Below are positions 1-8,912 of a stretch of DNA of 64,000 nt, piece after piece. The stretch is from Candidatus Zixiibacteriota bacterium (GTDB lineage Bacteria > Zixibacteria > MSB-5A5 > DSPP01): positions 252,270 through 316,269 of the forward strand of contig JAKEHY010000038.1 of the NCBI GenBank assembly GCA_022614805.1. Direction: 5' to 3'. Position 1 is the first letter of the stretch. Each line of letters opens with the position of its first letter. Under the pieces are notes generated by a model, which was not told the origin of the DNA, searched no databases, and was given only the letters and a program-made list of their open reading frames with translations. The translations under genes were made by a program, and so were the position numbers.

Positions 1-89
1 TACGAACCGGCAATACACGCTCCTTTCTTTTTCCCGGGCGAGGGGAACCCTTTCGATCAGTATAATACCCGACCAAGACCGGCTGTCAA
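1..89 (-). promoter_or_regulatory. Promoter, RBS and first codons of a leftward gene cut by the window edge
   Basis: Read on the minus strand, TTGACA (bases 84-89) is followed after 16 bases by TATTAT (62-67), a near-consensus sigma-70 promoter. Further on, AAGGAG (20-25) lies six bases before a TTG (11-13), which would start a leftward gene of which only about four codons are inside the window. Its product cannot be told. Confidence 0.6.
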
Positions 90-347
90 TAATTTTTTGG
101 AGGGTCTTTGGCTTTGGAGGGTCAAACTCGGCGTTAGGGGAAAGATGGGGGAGAAGATTTTGCTTGCTTTTTGAAACCGAATGATTAAAATTATAGTTAT
201 AAGATTTTGAAATGCTTGCGTATATGGAAATGAAGGTGGGTAGGACGGAAAGAAGAGAGGAAACCCCGAACGCCACGGTAGGTGGTGGCTTTTGTGTCAA
301 AGGCCAGGAAAGTGTCACACATTAAAAAGTTCTTAAAGAGAGGGTTT

Positions 348-641
348 ATGTTTAAAAAATGGCTGGCGGTTCTGGGAGCGGTGGTTTTGTTGGTCTGCAC
401 TTCCCAATTGCTCTGGGGTGGGGGAGGCGGCGGGGACGACCATCCTTGGAACGAAGCAACCGGTAGCAGCGGAACAAGCAGTTCGGTAACTTCGACCGTC
501 AATACCCAGGCCGGCTATCCGTTAACCCGGATTTACATCGTGCGGCCGGCTCCGATGGGAGGGTTTTATCTCATCCGGATAAGCCTGCCTTCCGATGCGT
601 CCGCAAAAACGGCCGCTGGCGTTAAAAAAGCCGGGAACTGA
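348..641 (+). CDS. Small exported glycine-rich protein, unknown function
   Basis: About 97 residues. I start at ATG 348 because AGAGAGGG (337-344) lies directly upstream and the product then begins with a clear signal peptide (MFKKW, then a hydrophobic stretch). A longer reading from 282 lacks a ribosome site. The signal ends in a run of six glycines followed by a Ser/Thr-rich stretch. The hydrophobic core contains LLVC, but Val before Cys makes a lipobox doubtful. The gene ends 17 bases before the sigma-54 activator and may share its transcript. TTGCTT (164-169) and TAAAAT (186-191) are a possible distant promoter. I recognise no family. Confidence 0.55.
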   Translation: MFKKWLAVLGAVVLLVCTSQLLWGGGGGGDDHPWNEATGSSGTSSSVTSTVNTQAGYPLTRIYIVRPAPMGGFYLIRISLPSDASAKTAAGVKKAGN

Positions 642-658
642 AAAACCAGACCGACTGA

Positions 659-3484
659 ATGGACAACGAGAGGCAGCCTGTCACCGCCTTGGTTCGCCAA
701 CTGGAGGCGGTGGAGGTCTTAGTCGAGAAAAGGGAGTATCTAAAGGCCAAGGCGGAATTGGCGGAACTGGTCAATACGTTCCGCCCGGTTCCTCACACGG
801 CCGAATGGGCTCATCTTTCTTATTTGGAAGCTTTGGTCGGCCAAGCGGTCGGAGATTTCGCTTGGGCACGTCAGAAGGCGGCTGAAGCCTACGAGTTTTT
901 CAAAAATACGGGCGAACACCGCCACACCGCTCAAATCCAATACGTTTTCGGACTGATTGAAACCGCCCAGGGTAATCTTAAAGAGGCGGAGCAGCAATTA
1001 AAAGAAGCGGTCTTCGGTTTCCGCCGGGCCGCAGATTTGGCCGGGGCCGTCGACGCCCTGAGCCGGTTGGCAAGAGTTTACTGCATCATTTTCGATTTCC
1101 AGCGGGCGTGCGAAGTTTTGGCCGAGGGGATGGAATTGGCGCACCGGCTCGGGGATGCCAGACGCACCGCCTGGCTGGGCGCAAACGAGGGGCGCATTTT
1201 ACTGCTTTTGGGGGATTGGAACACGGCCATCGAGCGTTTCAATACTGCGCGCTCATCGGACCTGGAACAGGGGGATGACTTAAACCTCTCCAAAGACTTG
1301 CTTTCTCTCGGATATGCCTACTTGTGCAAGGGTGATTATGCGGTTGCGGAAAGATATCTGAACGAGGCCTACGCAAAAATCATTGCCTCCAGCGCTATGT
1401 GGGAACTGGGTATCTGGTATGAGTATGCCGGTGAGCTTAAAGCGGTTCGGGGAGATTATGAAGGGGCGGAGGAATTATATCTAAAGGGGGTCGAGTTGAG
1501 CGAGCGCATTGCGCCCGAATCGGCCTTGGTTTCGCAGACCTATCGGCTCTATGCCGAATTGATGGTTCTGCGGAACGATTTTGAACGCGCCCGCCGTTTT
1601 GCCCAAACGGCTTACGCCGTGGCCACTCGATTGGGGGAACGGATTGAAATCGGCGCATTGCTGCGGGTGTTCGGCCGCACGACAGCGGCCGCCGGGGATT
1701 TCGTTGAGAGCCGCCGGTATTTTACCGAAAGCATCGCCCTTTTAAAGGACCTAAAAGTTCGGCGGGAGCTTTTCTTAACCTATCTGGAAGCCATCCAAAG
1801 TGGCAGTTTCTCTTTGGAGGAAGTAGCCGGATTTTTGGCCCGTGCGGTGCGGCTGGCGGAAGGCCTGAAATCGGGCCGTATGGTCAAGGAGGCCCAAAAA
1901 GCAGCGGCTCGAGTCTTTGAGGCCCGCGGTGCTTTGGATTTGGCTCTGGGGGTCTGGGTCGGCATGAAAACCGACACGGAAGCGGAAAGCAAGATTTTGG
2001 AGCTGGAAGAGAAACTGGCCGCCCGGGCCACCTCCAGCGAGAACGAGTACCGGCTGTTTCGTCTGGTCACTTCCGACCCGACCGGAGAGGAGGCCTTCAA
2101 GAAAGGGGACATAGAAGGGCTTTTGCGTTTTTTGGAAAAGAAGACGGGTACAAGCCGGGTGGCCCTGTTGGCCCAAAAAAGCCGGGATGAAAAGACCAGT
2201 TTCTGGGGCCTGGGAATCGACGAAAAAGAGGTGGGGGAAAAAGTTCTGAACCCGGAAACCAGCGAGTTGAAATCGGAAAAGCCGGCTTTGTTCATCGGGG
2301 GTGAGGAAAAGGTGGCCTCGTTCATCACGGTTCCCTTCCAGCCCTCCGGTTACCGGTATGCTGTTTTATTTCTGGAGCGGGGGCCCGCGTCGGAGCGGCC
2401 GGTGTTTCTGGAAAAGGAGTTCTGTTTTGCTGTGGCTTTCGCCGATTTGGCGGCCTTCAAGCTTTTGGAAAAAGACCACGCCGAACTGGCCGCCACCACG
2501 CAGAAGCTTTTATCCCAATTGGAGGAGTCGGCGGTTTTCCCGAACATCATCACCCGCTCCGAGGGGATGCAGCGGACGCTTTCCCGCCTGGAACAGGTCA
2601 AAGATTCCGACCTCCCCATCCTTTTGGAAGGAGAGACTGGCACGGGGAAGGATTTGTTGGCCAAGGCGATTCATTACTCTTCCACCCGCAAAAAAGGACA
2701 CTTCGTGGCGGTCAACTGCGCCGCTTTGCCGGAGTCGATTCTGGAATCGGAGCTTTTCGGCCATAAGAAGGGGGCCTTTACCGGGGCTCTGGCGGACAAA
2801 ATCGGCCTTTTGGAGGAAGCCGACGGCGGCACCCTCTACTTGGACGAGGTTGCGGAGATTCCGCTTTCCATGCAGGTCAAACTGCTGCGGATTCTGGAAG
2901 AAAAAGAGTTTTTCCGGCTGGGGGAGACCCGGCCGCGGAAAATCGACATTCGCATCATTTCGGCCACCAACCGGGACGTAAAAGCCCAGGTGAGCGCAGG
3001 ATTATTCCGCAAGGATTTGTATTACCGGCTCAACACCATCAACGTCACCCTGCCCCCCCTGCGGGAGCGCCGGGAAGACATCTCACTTTTGGTGGATTAT
3101 CTGTTGAAACGGGCTGCCGAGCAGGCCCACCGGCCGGTGCCGACCCTTTCGCCGGAGGTTTTGCGCTTCCTTTTCGCCTACGATTACCCTGGCAATGTCC
3201 GGGAGCTGGCCAATGAGCTTTCCCGTCTGGTGGCTTTGGCCCCTCCTTCCGGCGTCGCCACCAAAGAGATTCTTTCGGAAAAGTTTTTCCCCCGTCCAAC
3301 TGGCTCTTCCTTGGACTGGGACGGCTCATTGGAGGAGCGGGTCTGCCTGTTTGAGAAGGAGGAAATCGTCCGGGCTCTGGAATCGGCCCGCTTCGTTAAA
3401 GCCCAGGCGGCCCGAATTTTGGGCGTTCCGGTCTCCACACTGCGTTACAAAATGGAGAAGTACGGCATCGCCGACACGGAATAG
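659..3484 (+). CDS. Sigma-54-dependent transcriptional activator with N-terminal TPR sensor region
   Basis: A 941-residue enhancer-binding protein. Residues ~1-450 are helical TPR-like repeats rich in A/E/L/Y. Residues ~470-620 look GAF-like. The AAA+ domain follows, with Walker A GETGTGKD (658-665), the sigma-54 contact motif GAFTGA (705-710) and Walker B GGTLYLDEV (D729, E730). A Fis-type helix-turn-helix lies at the end (VKAQAARILGVPVSTLRYKM). There is no receiver domain, so input is probably by protein or ligand binding through the TPR/GAF part rather than by phosphorylation; that is inference. Its partner rpoN is encoded 8 kb away. The start ATG 659 has only a weak ribosome site. Target promoters are not evident here. 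Confidence 0.9.
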   Translation: MDNERQPVTALVRQLEAVEVLVEKREYLKAKAELAELVNTFRPVPHTAEWAHLSYLEALVGQAVGDFAWARQKAAEAYEFFKNTGEHRHTAQIQYVFGLIETAQGNLKEAEQQLKEAVFGFRRAADLAGAVDALSRLARVYCIIFDFQRACEVLAEGMELAHRLGDARRTAWLGANEGRILLLLGDWNTAIERFNTARSSDLEQGDDLNLSKDLLSLGYAYLCKGDYAVAERYLNEAYAKIIASSAMWELGIWYEYAGELKAVRGDYEGAEELYLKGVELSERIAPESALVSQTYRLYAELMVLRNDFERARRFAQTAYAVATRLGERIEIGALLRVFGRTTAAAGDFVESRRYFTESIALLKDLKVRRELFLTYLEAIQSGSFSLEEVAGFLARAVRLAEGLKSGRMVKEAQKAAARVFEARGALDLALGVWVGMKTDTEAESKILELEEKLAARATSSENEYRLFRLVTSDPTGEEAFKKGDIEGLLRFLEKKTGTSRVALLAQKSRDEKTSFWGLGIDEKEVGEKVLNPETSELKSEKPALFIGGEEKVASFITVPFQPSGYRYAVLFLERGPASERPVFLEKEFCFAVAFADLAAFKLLEKDHAELAATTQKLLSQLEESAVFPNIITRSEGMQRTLSRLEQVKDSDLPILLEGETGTGKDLLAKAIHYSSTRKKGHFVAVNCAALPESILESELFGHKKGAFTGALADKIGLLEEADGGTLYLDEVAEIPLSMQVKLLRILEEKEFFRLGETRPRKIDIRIISATNRDVKAQVSAGLFRKDLYYRLNTINVTLPPLRERREDISLLVDYLLKRAAEQAHRPVPTLSPEVLRFLFAYDYPGNVRELANELSRLVALAPPSGVATKEILSEKFFPRPTGSSLDWDGSLEERVCLFEKEEIVRALESARFVKAQAARILGVPVSTLRYKMEKYGIADTE

Positions 3485-3603
3485 CTGGCTTTTCCGGTCG
3501 AAAATATCTTCGGTTTTACCAAACACTTCGCAAAACCCCCAGAAAAAGCTTTTGACTTCCCCGCACTTTTTTTTACTTTTCAGAGTTTACAGGAAGGGAA
3601 GCT

Positions 3604-5022
3604 ATGGCTGAATATTCTTGCGACACTCTGGTAATCGGCTCCGGGCCGGGCGGCTACGTGGCGGCCATCCGCGCCGCCCAACTGGGCCAGCAGGTCATCT
3701 GCACGGAGAAGGAATCCTGGGGCGGGGTATGCCTGAACTGGGGCTGCATTCCAACCAAGGCGTTGTTGTACGCCAGCACGCTCTTGCACGAAATCAAAAC
3801 CGCCGCCGATTACGGCATCAAAGTTTCCGGCGTTTCATTTGACCTTGCAACCCTGCGGAGTAAAAAAGAATCCATTGTCACGCAAATGACCCGCGGGGTG
3901 GAGGCGCTTTTGAAAGGGAACAGAGCCATCACGCTCAAAGGCACGGTTTCGTTTCTGAATGCCGGACAGGCGGAGGTTAAGAGTTCGACCGGAACGGACC
4001 TGATTCGTTTCAAAAACGCCATTGTTGCCACCGGCACGGAACCCTCCCGGCTTCCTTTTTTGCCCGTGGACGGGAATTTGGTTTTCACTTCAAAGGAAGC
4101 CCTTGAACTCCGCCGAACTCCCAAAAAAATAGCCATTCTGGGAGCCGGAGCCATCGGCGCCGAGTTCGCCGACATCTACCGGGCTTTTGGTTCGGAGGTG
4201 CATCTTTATGAAATGATGGACGAAATCCTGCCCTCCCTGGATAAAGAAGCGGCCAAACTCCTGCATCAGCTTTTTGAAAAAAAGGGGATTAAAGTTTACA
4301 CCGCCACCAAAGTTACCGATGCCGCCGTGAAAGGAAAAGAATCGGTCACTTTGAACTTCGCACCGTTGAATAATCCGACGCAGGTTTCCAGTTTGACGGT
4401 TGATGCCGTTTTGGTGGCTGTCGGTTTGAAAGGATACACGGAGGGGTTGCAGCTTCAAAAAGCCGGGCTTTCCGTTGACCAGCGGGGCTTCATCAAAGCC
4501 GACCAGCAGATGCGCACCTCCGTTGCAAATATCTTTGCCATCGGCGACGTGGCGGGGGGAAAGCTTTTGGCCCACAAGGCCTCGCACGAAGGCATAGTCG
4601 CCGCCGAGGCCGTGGCCGGCAAAAAATCGGTAATGCACTACCGCGCGGTTCCCTACGCCGTCTTCACCGACCCGGAGGTAGCGGGGGTCGGCTTGACGGA
4701 AGAAGAGGCCGCGGCGGAAGGAATCACTCTCCGCATTGGAAAATTTCCTTTCCGCGCTCTCGGCAAGGCGATAGGTGTTTCCAAAACGGACGGCTTCGTC
4801 AAAATTTTGACCGATTCCGATTCGGGCGAAGTCGTGGGCGCTCATATCGTCGGCTCCCACGCCGGGGATTACATCGCCGAGTTGACCCTGGCCTTGGAGA
4901 TGAACGCCACGGCGGAAGACATCGCCGCTACCATTCACGTTCACCCGACAATGCCGGAAGCGGTGATGGAGGCGGCCCTGGATGCCGAACGGCGGGTGAT
5001 TCACCTGGTAAAAAAGTATTGA
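3604..5022 (+). CDS. lpdA: Dihydrolipoyl dehydrogenase (E3)
   Basis: 472 residues, normal length. It reoxidises the dihydrolipoyl groups of 2-oxoacid dehydrogenase or glycine cleavage complexes, passing electrons through a disulfide and FAD to NAD+. The FAD-binding GSGPGGYVAA (12-21), the redox-active pair in GGVCLNWGCIPTK (C43, C48), the NAD Rossmann motif GAGAIGAEFAD and the C-terminal HVHPTMPEA with the catalytic His are all present. AGGAAGGGA (3591-3599) precedes ATG 3604. The E1 genes lie 37 kb away (41099-44213) and no E2 gene is in the window, so which complex it serves is not shown. It is followed by a thiolase gene. Confidence 0.95.
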   Translation: MAEYSCDTLVIGSGPGGYVAAIRAAQLGQQVICTEKESWGGVCLNWGCIPTKALLYASTLLHEIKTAADYGIKVSGVSFDLATLRSKKESIVTQMTRGVEALLKGNRAITLKGTVSFLNAGQAEVKSSTGTDLIRFKNAIVATGTEPSRLPFLPVDGNLVFTSKEALELRRTPKKIAILGAGAIGAEFADIYRAFGSEVHLYEMMDEILPSLDKEAAKLLHQLFEKKGIKVYTATKVTDAAVKGKESVTLNFAPLNNPTQVSSLTVDAVLVAVGLKGYTEGLQLQKAGLSVDQRGFIKADQQMRTSVANIFAIGDVAGGKLLAHKASHEGIVAAEAVAGKKSVMHYRAVPYAVFTDPEVAGVGLTEEEAAAEGITLRIGKFPFRALGKAIGVSKTDGFVKILTDSDSGEVVGAHIVGSHAGDYIAELTLALEMNATAEDIAATIHVHPTMPEAVMEAALDAERRVIHLVKKY

Positions 5023-5062
5023 TTGCGAGGATAATTTTGGTTAGCATAAAGGGGAGGAGTAT

Positions 5063-6256
5063 ATGGCCGACGAGATAGTGGTTCTAAACGGGGCGCGTAC
5101 GCCGTTCGGGGAGTTTGGCGGCAGCTTGCGGGGTCTTTCCGCCACCGAGTTGGGCGTGGTGGCAGCATCCGAAGCCATCCAACGCTCCGGCATCAAACGG
5201 GAATGGATTGACCAGGTGGTTTTCGGCAACGTAATGCAGACCTCCGGCGACGCCATTTATTTCGCCCGCCATATTGGGCTGAAATGCGGCCTGCCGCAGT
5301 CGGTGCCGGCCTTGACCGTCAACCGGCTGTGCGGTTCCGGGCTGGAGGCGTTGGTATGTGGCACGCGGCTCATTAAAACCGGCGAGGCGGAGTTCGTTCT
5401 GGTGGGGGGCGCCGAAAGTATGAGCCAGGCACCCCACGTCATCCGGGGCGCCCGCTGGGGTCTGGATTTAGGCAAGGGTCAAATGGAAGATTCCCTTTGG
5501 GTTGCCTTGGTCGATTCCTACAACAATCTGGGAATGGCGAATACGGCCGAAAATTTGGCCGAGCGGTACAAAATTTCGCGCGAGGCCTGCGACGAGTTTG
5601 CCTACACCTCCCAAATGCGCGCCGTTGCCGCCCGGAAGAAATGCTACCTTTCGGAAGAAATCGTTCCGGTCGAAGTAAAGGGGCGCAAGGGGGATGTTTC
5701 GCTGGTGGACAAAGATGAGCATATTCGTCCCGATACCACGCTTGAGGGATTAGCCAAACTTCGGGCGGTTTTCAAAAAAGACGGTGTGGTGACCGCCGGC
5801 AACGCTTCCGGCATTAACGACGGGGCCGGGGCTTTGATTTTAACCTCCAAGGCAAAAGCTAAGGAGCTGAACCTGCCCTATCTGGGCAAAGTCATTGCTT
5901 GGAGTGCGGTGGGGGTGGACCCGGATGTTATGGGAATAGGTCCGGCGGATGCCATCCGCACCCTGCTCAAAAAGGCCCGTGTCAATCTCGATGAAGTCGA
6001 CCTGTTTGAAATCAACGAGGCGTTTGCAGCCCAGTACCTGGCAGTCGAAAAGGAATTGGAGCTTCCGCGCGACCGCACCAACGTCAACGGCGGCGCAGTC
6101 GCTCTGGGGCATCCGTTGGCTGCCTCCGGGGCGCGGCTCTCGCTGACTCTCCTTATGGAAATGAAGCGCCGCAAATCCCATTACGGCATCGCCTCGCTCT
6201 GCATCGGGGGCGGGCAGGGAATTGCCTGCTTGTTCGAGCGGGAAAAAGAAAATTAA
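5063..6256 (+). CDS. Acetyl-CoA acetyltransferase (thiolase)
   Basis: 397 residues, the standard length of a biosynthetic or degradative thiolase. It condenses two acetyl-CoA to acetoacetyl-CoA or cleaves 3-ketoacyl-CoA. The nucleophile Cys90 lies in VNRLCGSGLEAL, His350 in GGAVALGHPLAASGAR, and the second catalytic Cys380 in ASLCIGGGQG. GGGGAGG (5050-5056) precedes ATG 5063. It follows lpdA by 40 bases and could share its transcript. The sequence does not separate acetyl-CoA-specific from long-chain thiolases. No beta-oxidation partners are nearby, which slightly favours the acetoacetyl-CoA role. Confidence 0.92.
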   Translation: MADEIVVLNGARTPFGEFGGSLRGLSATELGVVAASEAIQRSGIKREWIDQVVFGNVMQTSGDAIYFARHIGLKCGLPQSVPALTVNRLCGSGLEALVCGTRLIKTGEAEFVLVGGAESMSQAPHVIRGARWGLDLGKGQMEDSLWVALVDSYNNLGMANTAENLAERYKISREACDEFAYTSQMRAVAARKKCYLSEEIVPVEVKGRKGDVSLVDKDEHIRPDTTLEGLAKLRAVFKKDGVVTAGNASGINDGAGALILTSKAKAKELNLPYLGKVIAWSAVGVDPDVMGIGPADAIRTLLKKARVNLDEVDLFEINEAFAAQYLAVEKELELPRDRTNVNGGAVALGHPLAASGARLSLTLLMEMKRRKSHYGIASLCIGGGQGIACLFEREKEN

Positions 6257-6297
6257 CCGGAGCGTCTGGCTGCGGTTTTTATAGAAGGGAGGGCATT

Positions 6298-6828
6298 CTG
6301 CGCAAAGCTTTCGTCGTCCTTTTGTTTCTTCCGGTACTCCTTTTTGCCCAAGCCGGGAAGAAAGAAGTTATCTGGGCCCCCTTTAAATTTTTCGTCGGCC
6401 GCTGGGAAGGTACCGGCAGCGGCCAGCCGGGAGCCTCCAAAGTGGAGCGGGAATACCGTTTTGTTTTGGGCGGTAAATTCCTGAAAGCCGAAAACAAATC
6501 CACTTATGAGCCGCAAGAGGATAACCCCAAAGGAGAAGTGCACCAGGACTTGGGTCTTTTCAGCTTCGATTCGGCTCGGAAGAAGTTCGTTCTGCGGCAA
6601 TTTCACGCGGAGGGTTTTATCAATCAGTACGTGCTGGACAGTCTTTCGACGAACGGCAGAACAATTTCGTTCACCACGGAAAGCATCGAAAACATCCCGG
6701 CTGGCTGGCGGGCCAAGGAGACCTATCGAATTTTGAGCGACAGTGAGTTTGTGGAAACGTTTTCGTTGGCGGCGCCGGGCAAGGAATTTGAGATGTATTC
6801 CGAAAATCGATTGAAGCGGAAAAAGTAA
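6298..6828 (+). CDS. Small exported protein, lipocalin/nitrobindin-like beta barrel (tentative), CTG start
   Basis: About 176 residues. No ATG or GTG fits the N-terminus. GAAGGGAGGG (6284-6293) lies four bases before CTG 6298, and from there the product begins with a good signal peptide (RKAFVVLLFLPVLLFAQA, cut before GKK). ATT 6295 is an alternative start. The mature part opens with WAPFKFFVGRWEGTGSG, resembling the start of small beta-barrel domains (nitrobindin/DUF1579 style), and continues in alternating strands. The function is unknown. It sits between the thiolase and a small membrane protein, 20 bases before the latter. Confidence 0.6.
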   Translation: MRKAFVVLLFLPVLLFAQAGKKEVIWAPFKFFVGRWEGTGSGQPGASKVEREYRFVLGGKFLKAENKSTYEPQEDNPKGEVHQDLGLFSFDSARKKFVLRQFHAEGFINQYVLDSLSTNGRTISFTTESIENIPAGWRAKETYRILSDSEFVETFSLAAPGKEFEMYSENRLKRKK

Positions 6829-6848
6829 CCGCAAAGAGAGGAGCCGGT

Positions 6849-7265
6849 ATGAACTGGAAACTCGTTTTCGGACTGACAGTATTCGGCATTTTGATGGGGG
6901 TTCTTTCGCTTTTTGGATATACGCAGGGAATGGAGTGGCTGCTCTGGTTGGTTATAGCGGTTATTTGTTCCGTGATAATAGCCAAAGCTCTCTCCGGAAA
7001 GTTCTTCTTAACCGGCCTGGTGATTGGACTTCTGGATGGTGTTTTTAACTCCATTGTCCAGTCTGCTTTCTTTTCCACCTATTTGACCAATAATCCAAAA
7101 TTTGCCGAAGGTTTCGGCCCGATTCCGGGTGGATTGGACCCCCGAATGTTTGTTTTAATCGCCGGGCCGTTCATTGGTTTGCTCTACGGGCTGGCGCTGG
7201 GTTTGTTGGCTTGGTTGGCGGGGAGAGTGTTCAAGAAATCGACAGTACAAGCGCCTGCTGCATAA
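6849..7265 (+). CDS. Small multi-pass membrane protein, unknown
   Basis: 138 residues with about four hydrophobic segments (near 5-23, 29-45, 52-70, 100-128) and short loops, ending KKSTVQAPAA. A GAGAGGAG ribosome site (6835-6842) precedes ATG 6849. It starts 20 bases after the exported barrel protein and may be co-transcribed with it. I recognise no family. Confidence 0.65.
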   Translation: MNWKLVFGLTVFGILMGVLSLFGYTQGMEWLLWLVIAVICSVIIAKALSGKFFLTGLVIGLLDGVFNSIVQSAFFSTYLTNNPKFAEGFGPIPGGLDPRMFVLIAGPFIGLLYGLALGLLAWLAGRVFKKSTVQAPAA

Positions 7266-7281
7266 GCTGCAGATTAACTCA

Positions 7282-8028
7282 ATGCGAACCAGATTGGATA
7301 ATGCCCTGTTGTATTATGCTCCTAAAGATGAGCAGGGAGTGGTTTATCTTTTTTCACACTTTGCTAGGAATCGTTTTGGCCTCCGAGTAGAAACTGTTCA
7401 ATCTAATTACCCTGACTGCATTGCCTTTCTTAATGGAAAGCGCATTCGTATTGAGTTTGAATATTATTCCGGTAACTTTGAGCGACACAAGCACAATCCC
7501 AAAGGTTGTGATTGGATAGTTTGCTGGACTCACGATTGGCCGGAGGCCCCTTCTCACCTTAGAATTATTGAGCTTAGGAAAGAATTTGGTTTAGGTTTCA
7601 ATGTCTGGGTACAACCGGTGAGCGATGAAAATCGCAGGAAGCAAATATCAAAAACACATAAAGGGTGGTGGAGTGTTCCGCGCTCCGCTTCGGTGGGAGA
7701 CCTTGTTCTCTACTATCGAAGTCATCCGAATAAATTCATTCAGGATATTTTCTGTGTGTCCGTACCGGTAGAACGAACACAGGCCGGTTGGAAACGCGGC
7801 AGGGATTGGATGGCCGAAATTAGGAGAGTAGCGATATTGAAAAGACCCCTGTACCTTAATGAACTAAAAGAAAATATGGTGTTGAAAAATTCCGGTTTTA
7901 TTCGTAGCAGAATGAGAACTCGTTGCAAGATTTCCGACGACTGGCCGGAACTGTATCGGATGATTTTAAGCCGAAATCCCGGTTTGAAGGTAGTCTTAAG
8001 AGATTACGGCCCGGAACGGTTGGCTTAA
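7282..8028 (+). CDS. Putative modification-dependent nuclease: PD-(D/E)xK-like domain plus EVE/PUA-like domain
   Basis: 248 residues from ATG 7282. The N-terminal part shows YPD (P44, D45) about twelve residues before RIEFEYY (E58, E60), then a conserved-looking His region (H69, H71) and CDWIVCWTHDW. This is the layout of a restriction-like PD-(D/E)xK fold with a variant (D/E)xK. The C-terminal part (~128-229) has GWWSVPRSASVGDLVLYYRS, a strand-rich middle and CKISDDWPELYRMI, the typical ends of an EVE domain, a PUA-like fold that reads modified bases. A reader joined to a nuclease suggests a modification-dependent restriction enzyme, but this is inference. The gene is more AT-rich than its neighbours, stands alone without a methylase, and probably arrived by transfer. 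Confidence 0.5.
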   Translation: MRTRLDNALLYYAPKDEQGVVYLFSHFARNRFGLRVETVQSNYPDCIAFLNGKRIRIEFEYYSGNFERHKHNPKGCDWIVCWTHDWPEAPSHLRIIELRKEFGLGFNVWVQPVSDENRRKQISKTHKGWWSVPRSASVGDLVLYYRSHPNKFIQDIFCVSVPVERTQAGWKRGRDWMAEIRRVAILKRPLYLNELKENMVLKNSGFIRSRMRTRCKISDDWPELYRMILSRNPGLKVVLRDYGPERLA

Positions 8029-8054
8029 TCGAAGTTCACCTTAAATTACCCTCT

Positions 8055-8912
8055 GTGAACTCGGATGCCTTCACCACCCAGCCCCTTGAACTGAAAAAAG
8101 CGTCTTTCGTTTTATCCATAGACGTTGAAAGCTGGGAGGAGGCGAATATCGACTGTCAAATTCCGACCAAGCCCTCGCTTGTCCGGCAGGTCGATAAAGT
8201 TTTGGAGCTTTTGAGCAGGCGTAATGCCAAGGCCACTTTTTTTATCTTGGGCAAAGTGGCAGAAACTTTTCCCGATGTTGTGAAGAGCATCGCTTCCGCC
8301 GGGCACGAAGTCGGATGTCATTCCTATTTTCACAAACCAATTTACCGGCAAACCCCGCAGGAATTCAAAGCTGACCTTCTTCGAGCCAAACAAGCGCTGG
8401 AGTCCATTTCCGGGCAAAAAATTGTTGGATTTCGCGCGCCATATTTTTCCATAACCCGGCTGTCTCACTGGGCCTTGCCCATCCTAATTGAGACCGGTTT
8501 TACTTACGATTCCTCTCTCGTTCCCGTGCGCGCGCCAAATTACGGTTATGCGGATGGAAAGGAAGGATTTTATCGTCTAAACTTTTCCGATGGCTCTTCG
8601 CTTATCGAAGCGCCGCCGGCAACCGTTCGGGTTTTCGGCTTTAAAGTGCCACTCGGTGGGGGATATTTCAAAACGTTTTCCAAAACGCCTTTTATAGACA
8701 GGTTGACGGAACGTCAAAGGCGAAACAATCCGGCAGTTTTCTACTTTCATCCCCACGAGTTGGAGGAACTGCCCCCTCGAAGCGAATTGAAAAGCGTCCC
8801 TTTTTGGATATATTGGAAGGAGAATATGGGACGGAGGAGGATGCCGGAAAAATTGGAGTTTTTGCTTTCCTCTTTCCGTTTTACCTCCTTCAAGCAGGCG
8901 TTGGGGTTGTGA
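8055..8912 (+). CDS. Polysaccharide deacetylase (NodB homology domain)
   Basis: About 285 residues. Family members remove N-acetyl groups from polysaccharides using a bound metal. The motifs are SIDVESW (catalytic/metal Asp), HEVGCHSYFH (HxxxxH-type metal site), GFRAPYFS and a late FYFHPHEL. This pattern matches the deacetylase branch often linked to exopolysaccharide clusters. No ATG is available; I chose GTG 8055, the first start after the preceding gene's stop, and no strong ribosome site is seen, so the start is uncertain. The stop overlaps the next start (GTGA at 8909-8912), an odd translational coupling to an acyl-CoA synthetase. Confidence 0.82.
   Translation: MNSDAFTTQPLELKKASFVLSIDVESWEEANIDCQIPTKPSLVRQVDKVLELLSRRNAKATFFILGKVAETFPDVVKSIASAGHEVGCHSYFHKPIYRQTPQEFKADLLRAKQALESISGQKIVGFRAPYFSITRLSHWALPILIETGFTYDSSLVPVRAPNYGYADGKEGFYRLNFSDGSSLIEAPPATVRVFGFKVPLGGGYFKTFSKTPFIDRLTERQRRNNPAVFYFHPHELEELPPRSELKSVPFWIYWKENMGRRRMPEKLEFLLSSFRFTSFKQALGL

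Noticed and set aside
3552-3578. TTGACT with a T-rich -10 before lpdA
   Set aside because: No acceptable -10 at 16-18 bases.
7923-8054. N-terminal extension of the deacetylase overlapping the nuclease gene
   Set aside because: It would overlap the preceding gene by over 100 bases with no ribosome site; the domain begins well after GTG 8055.
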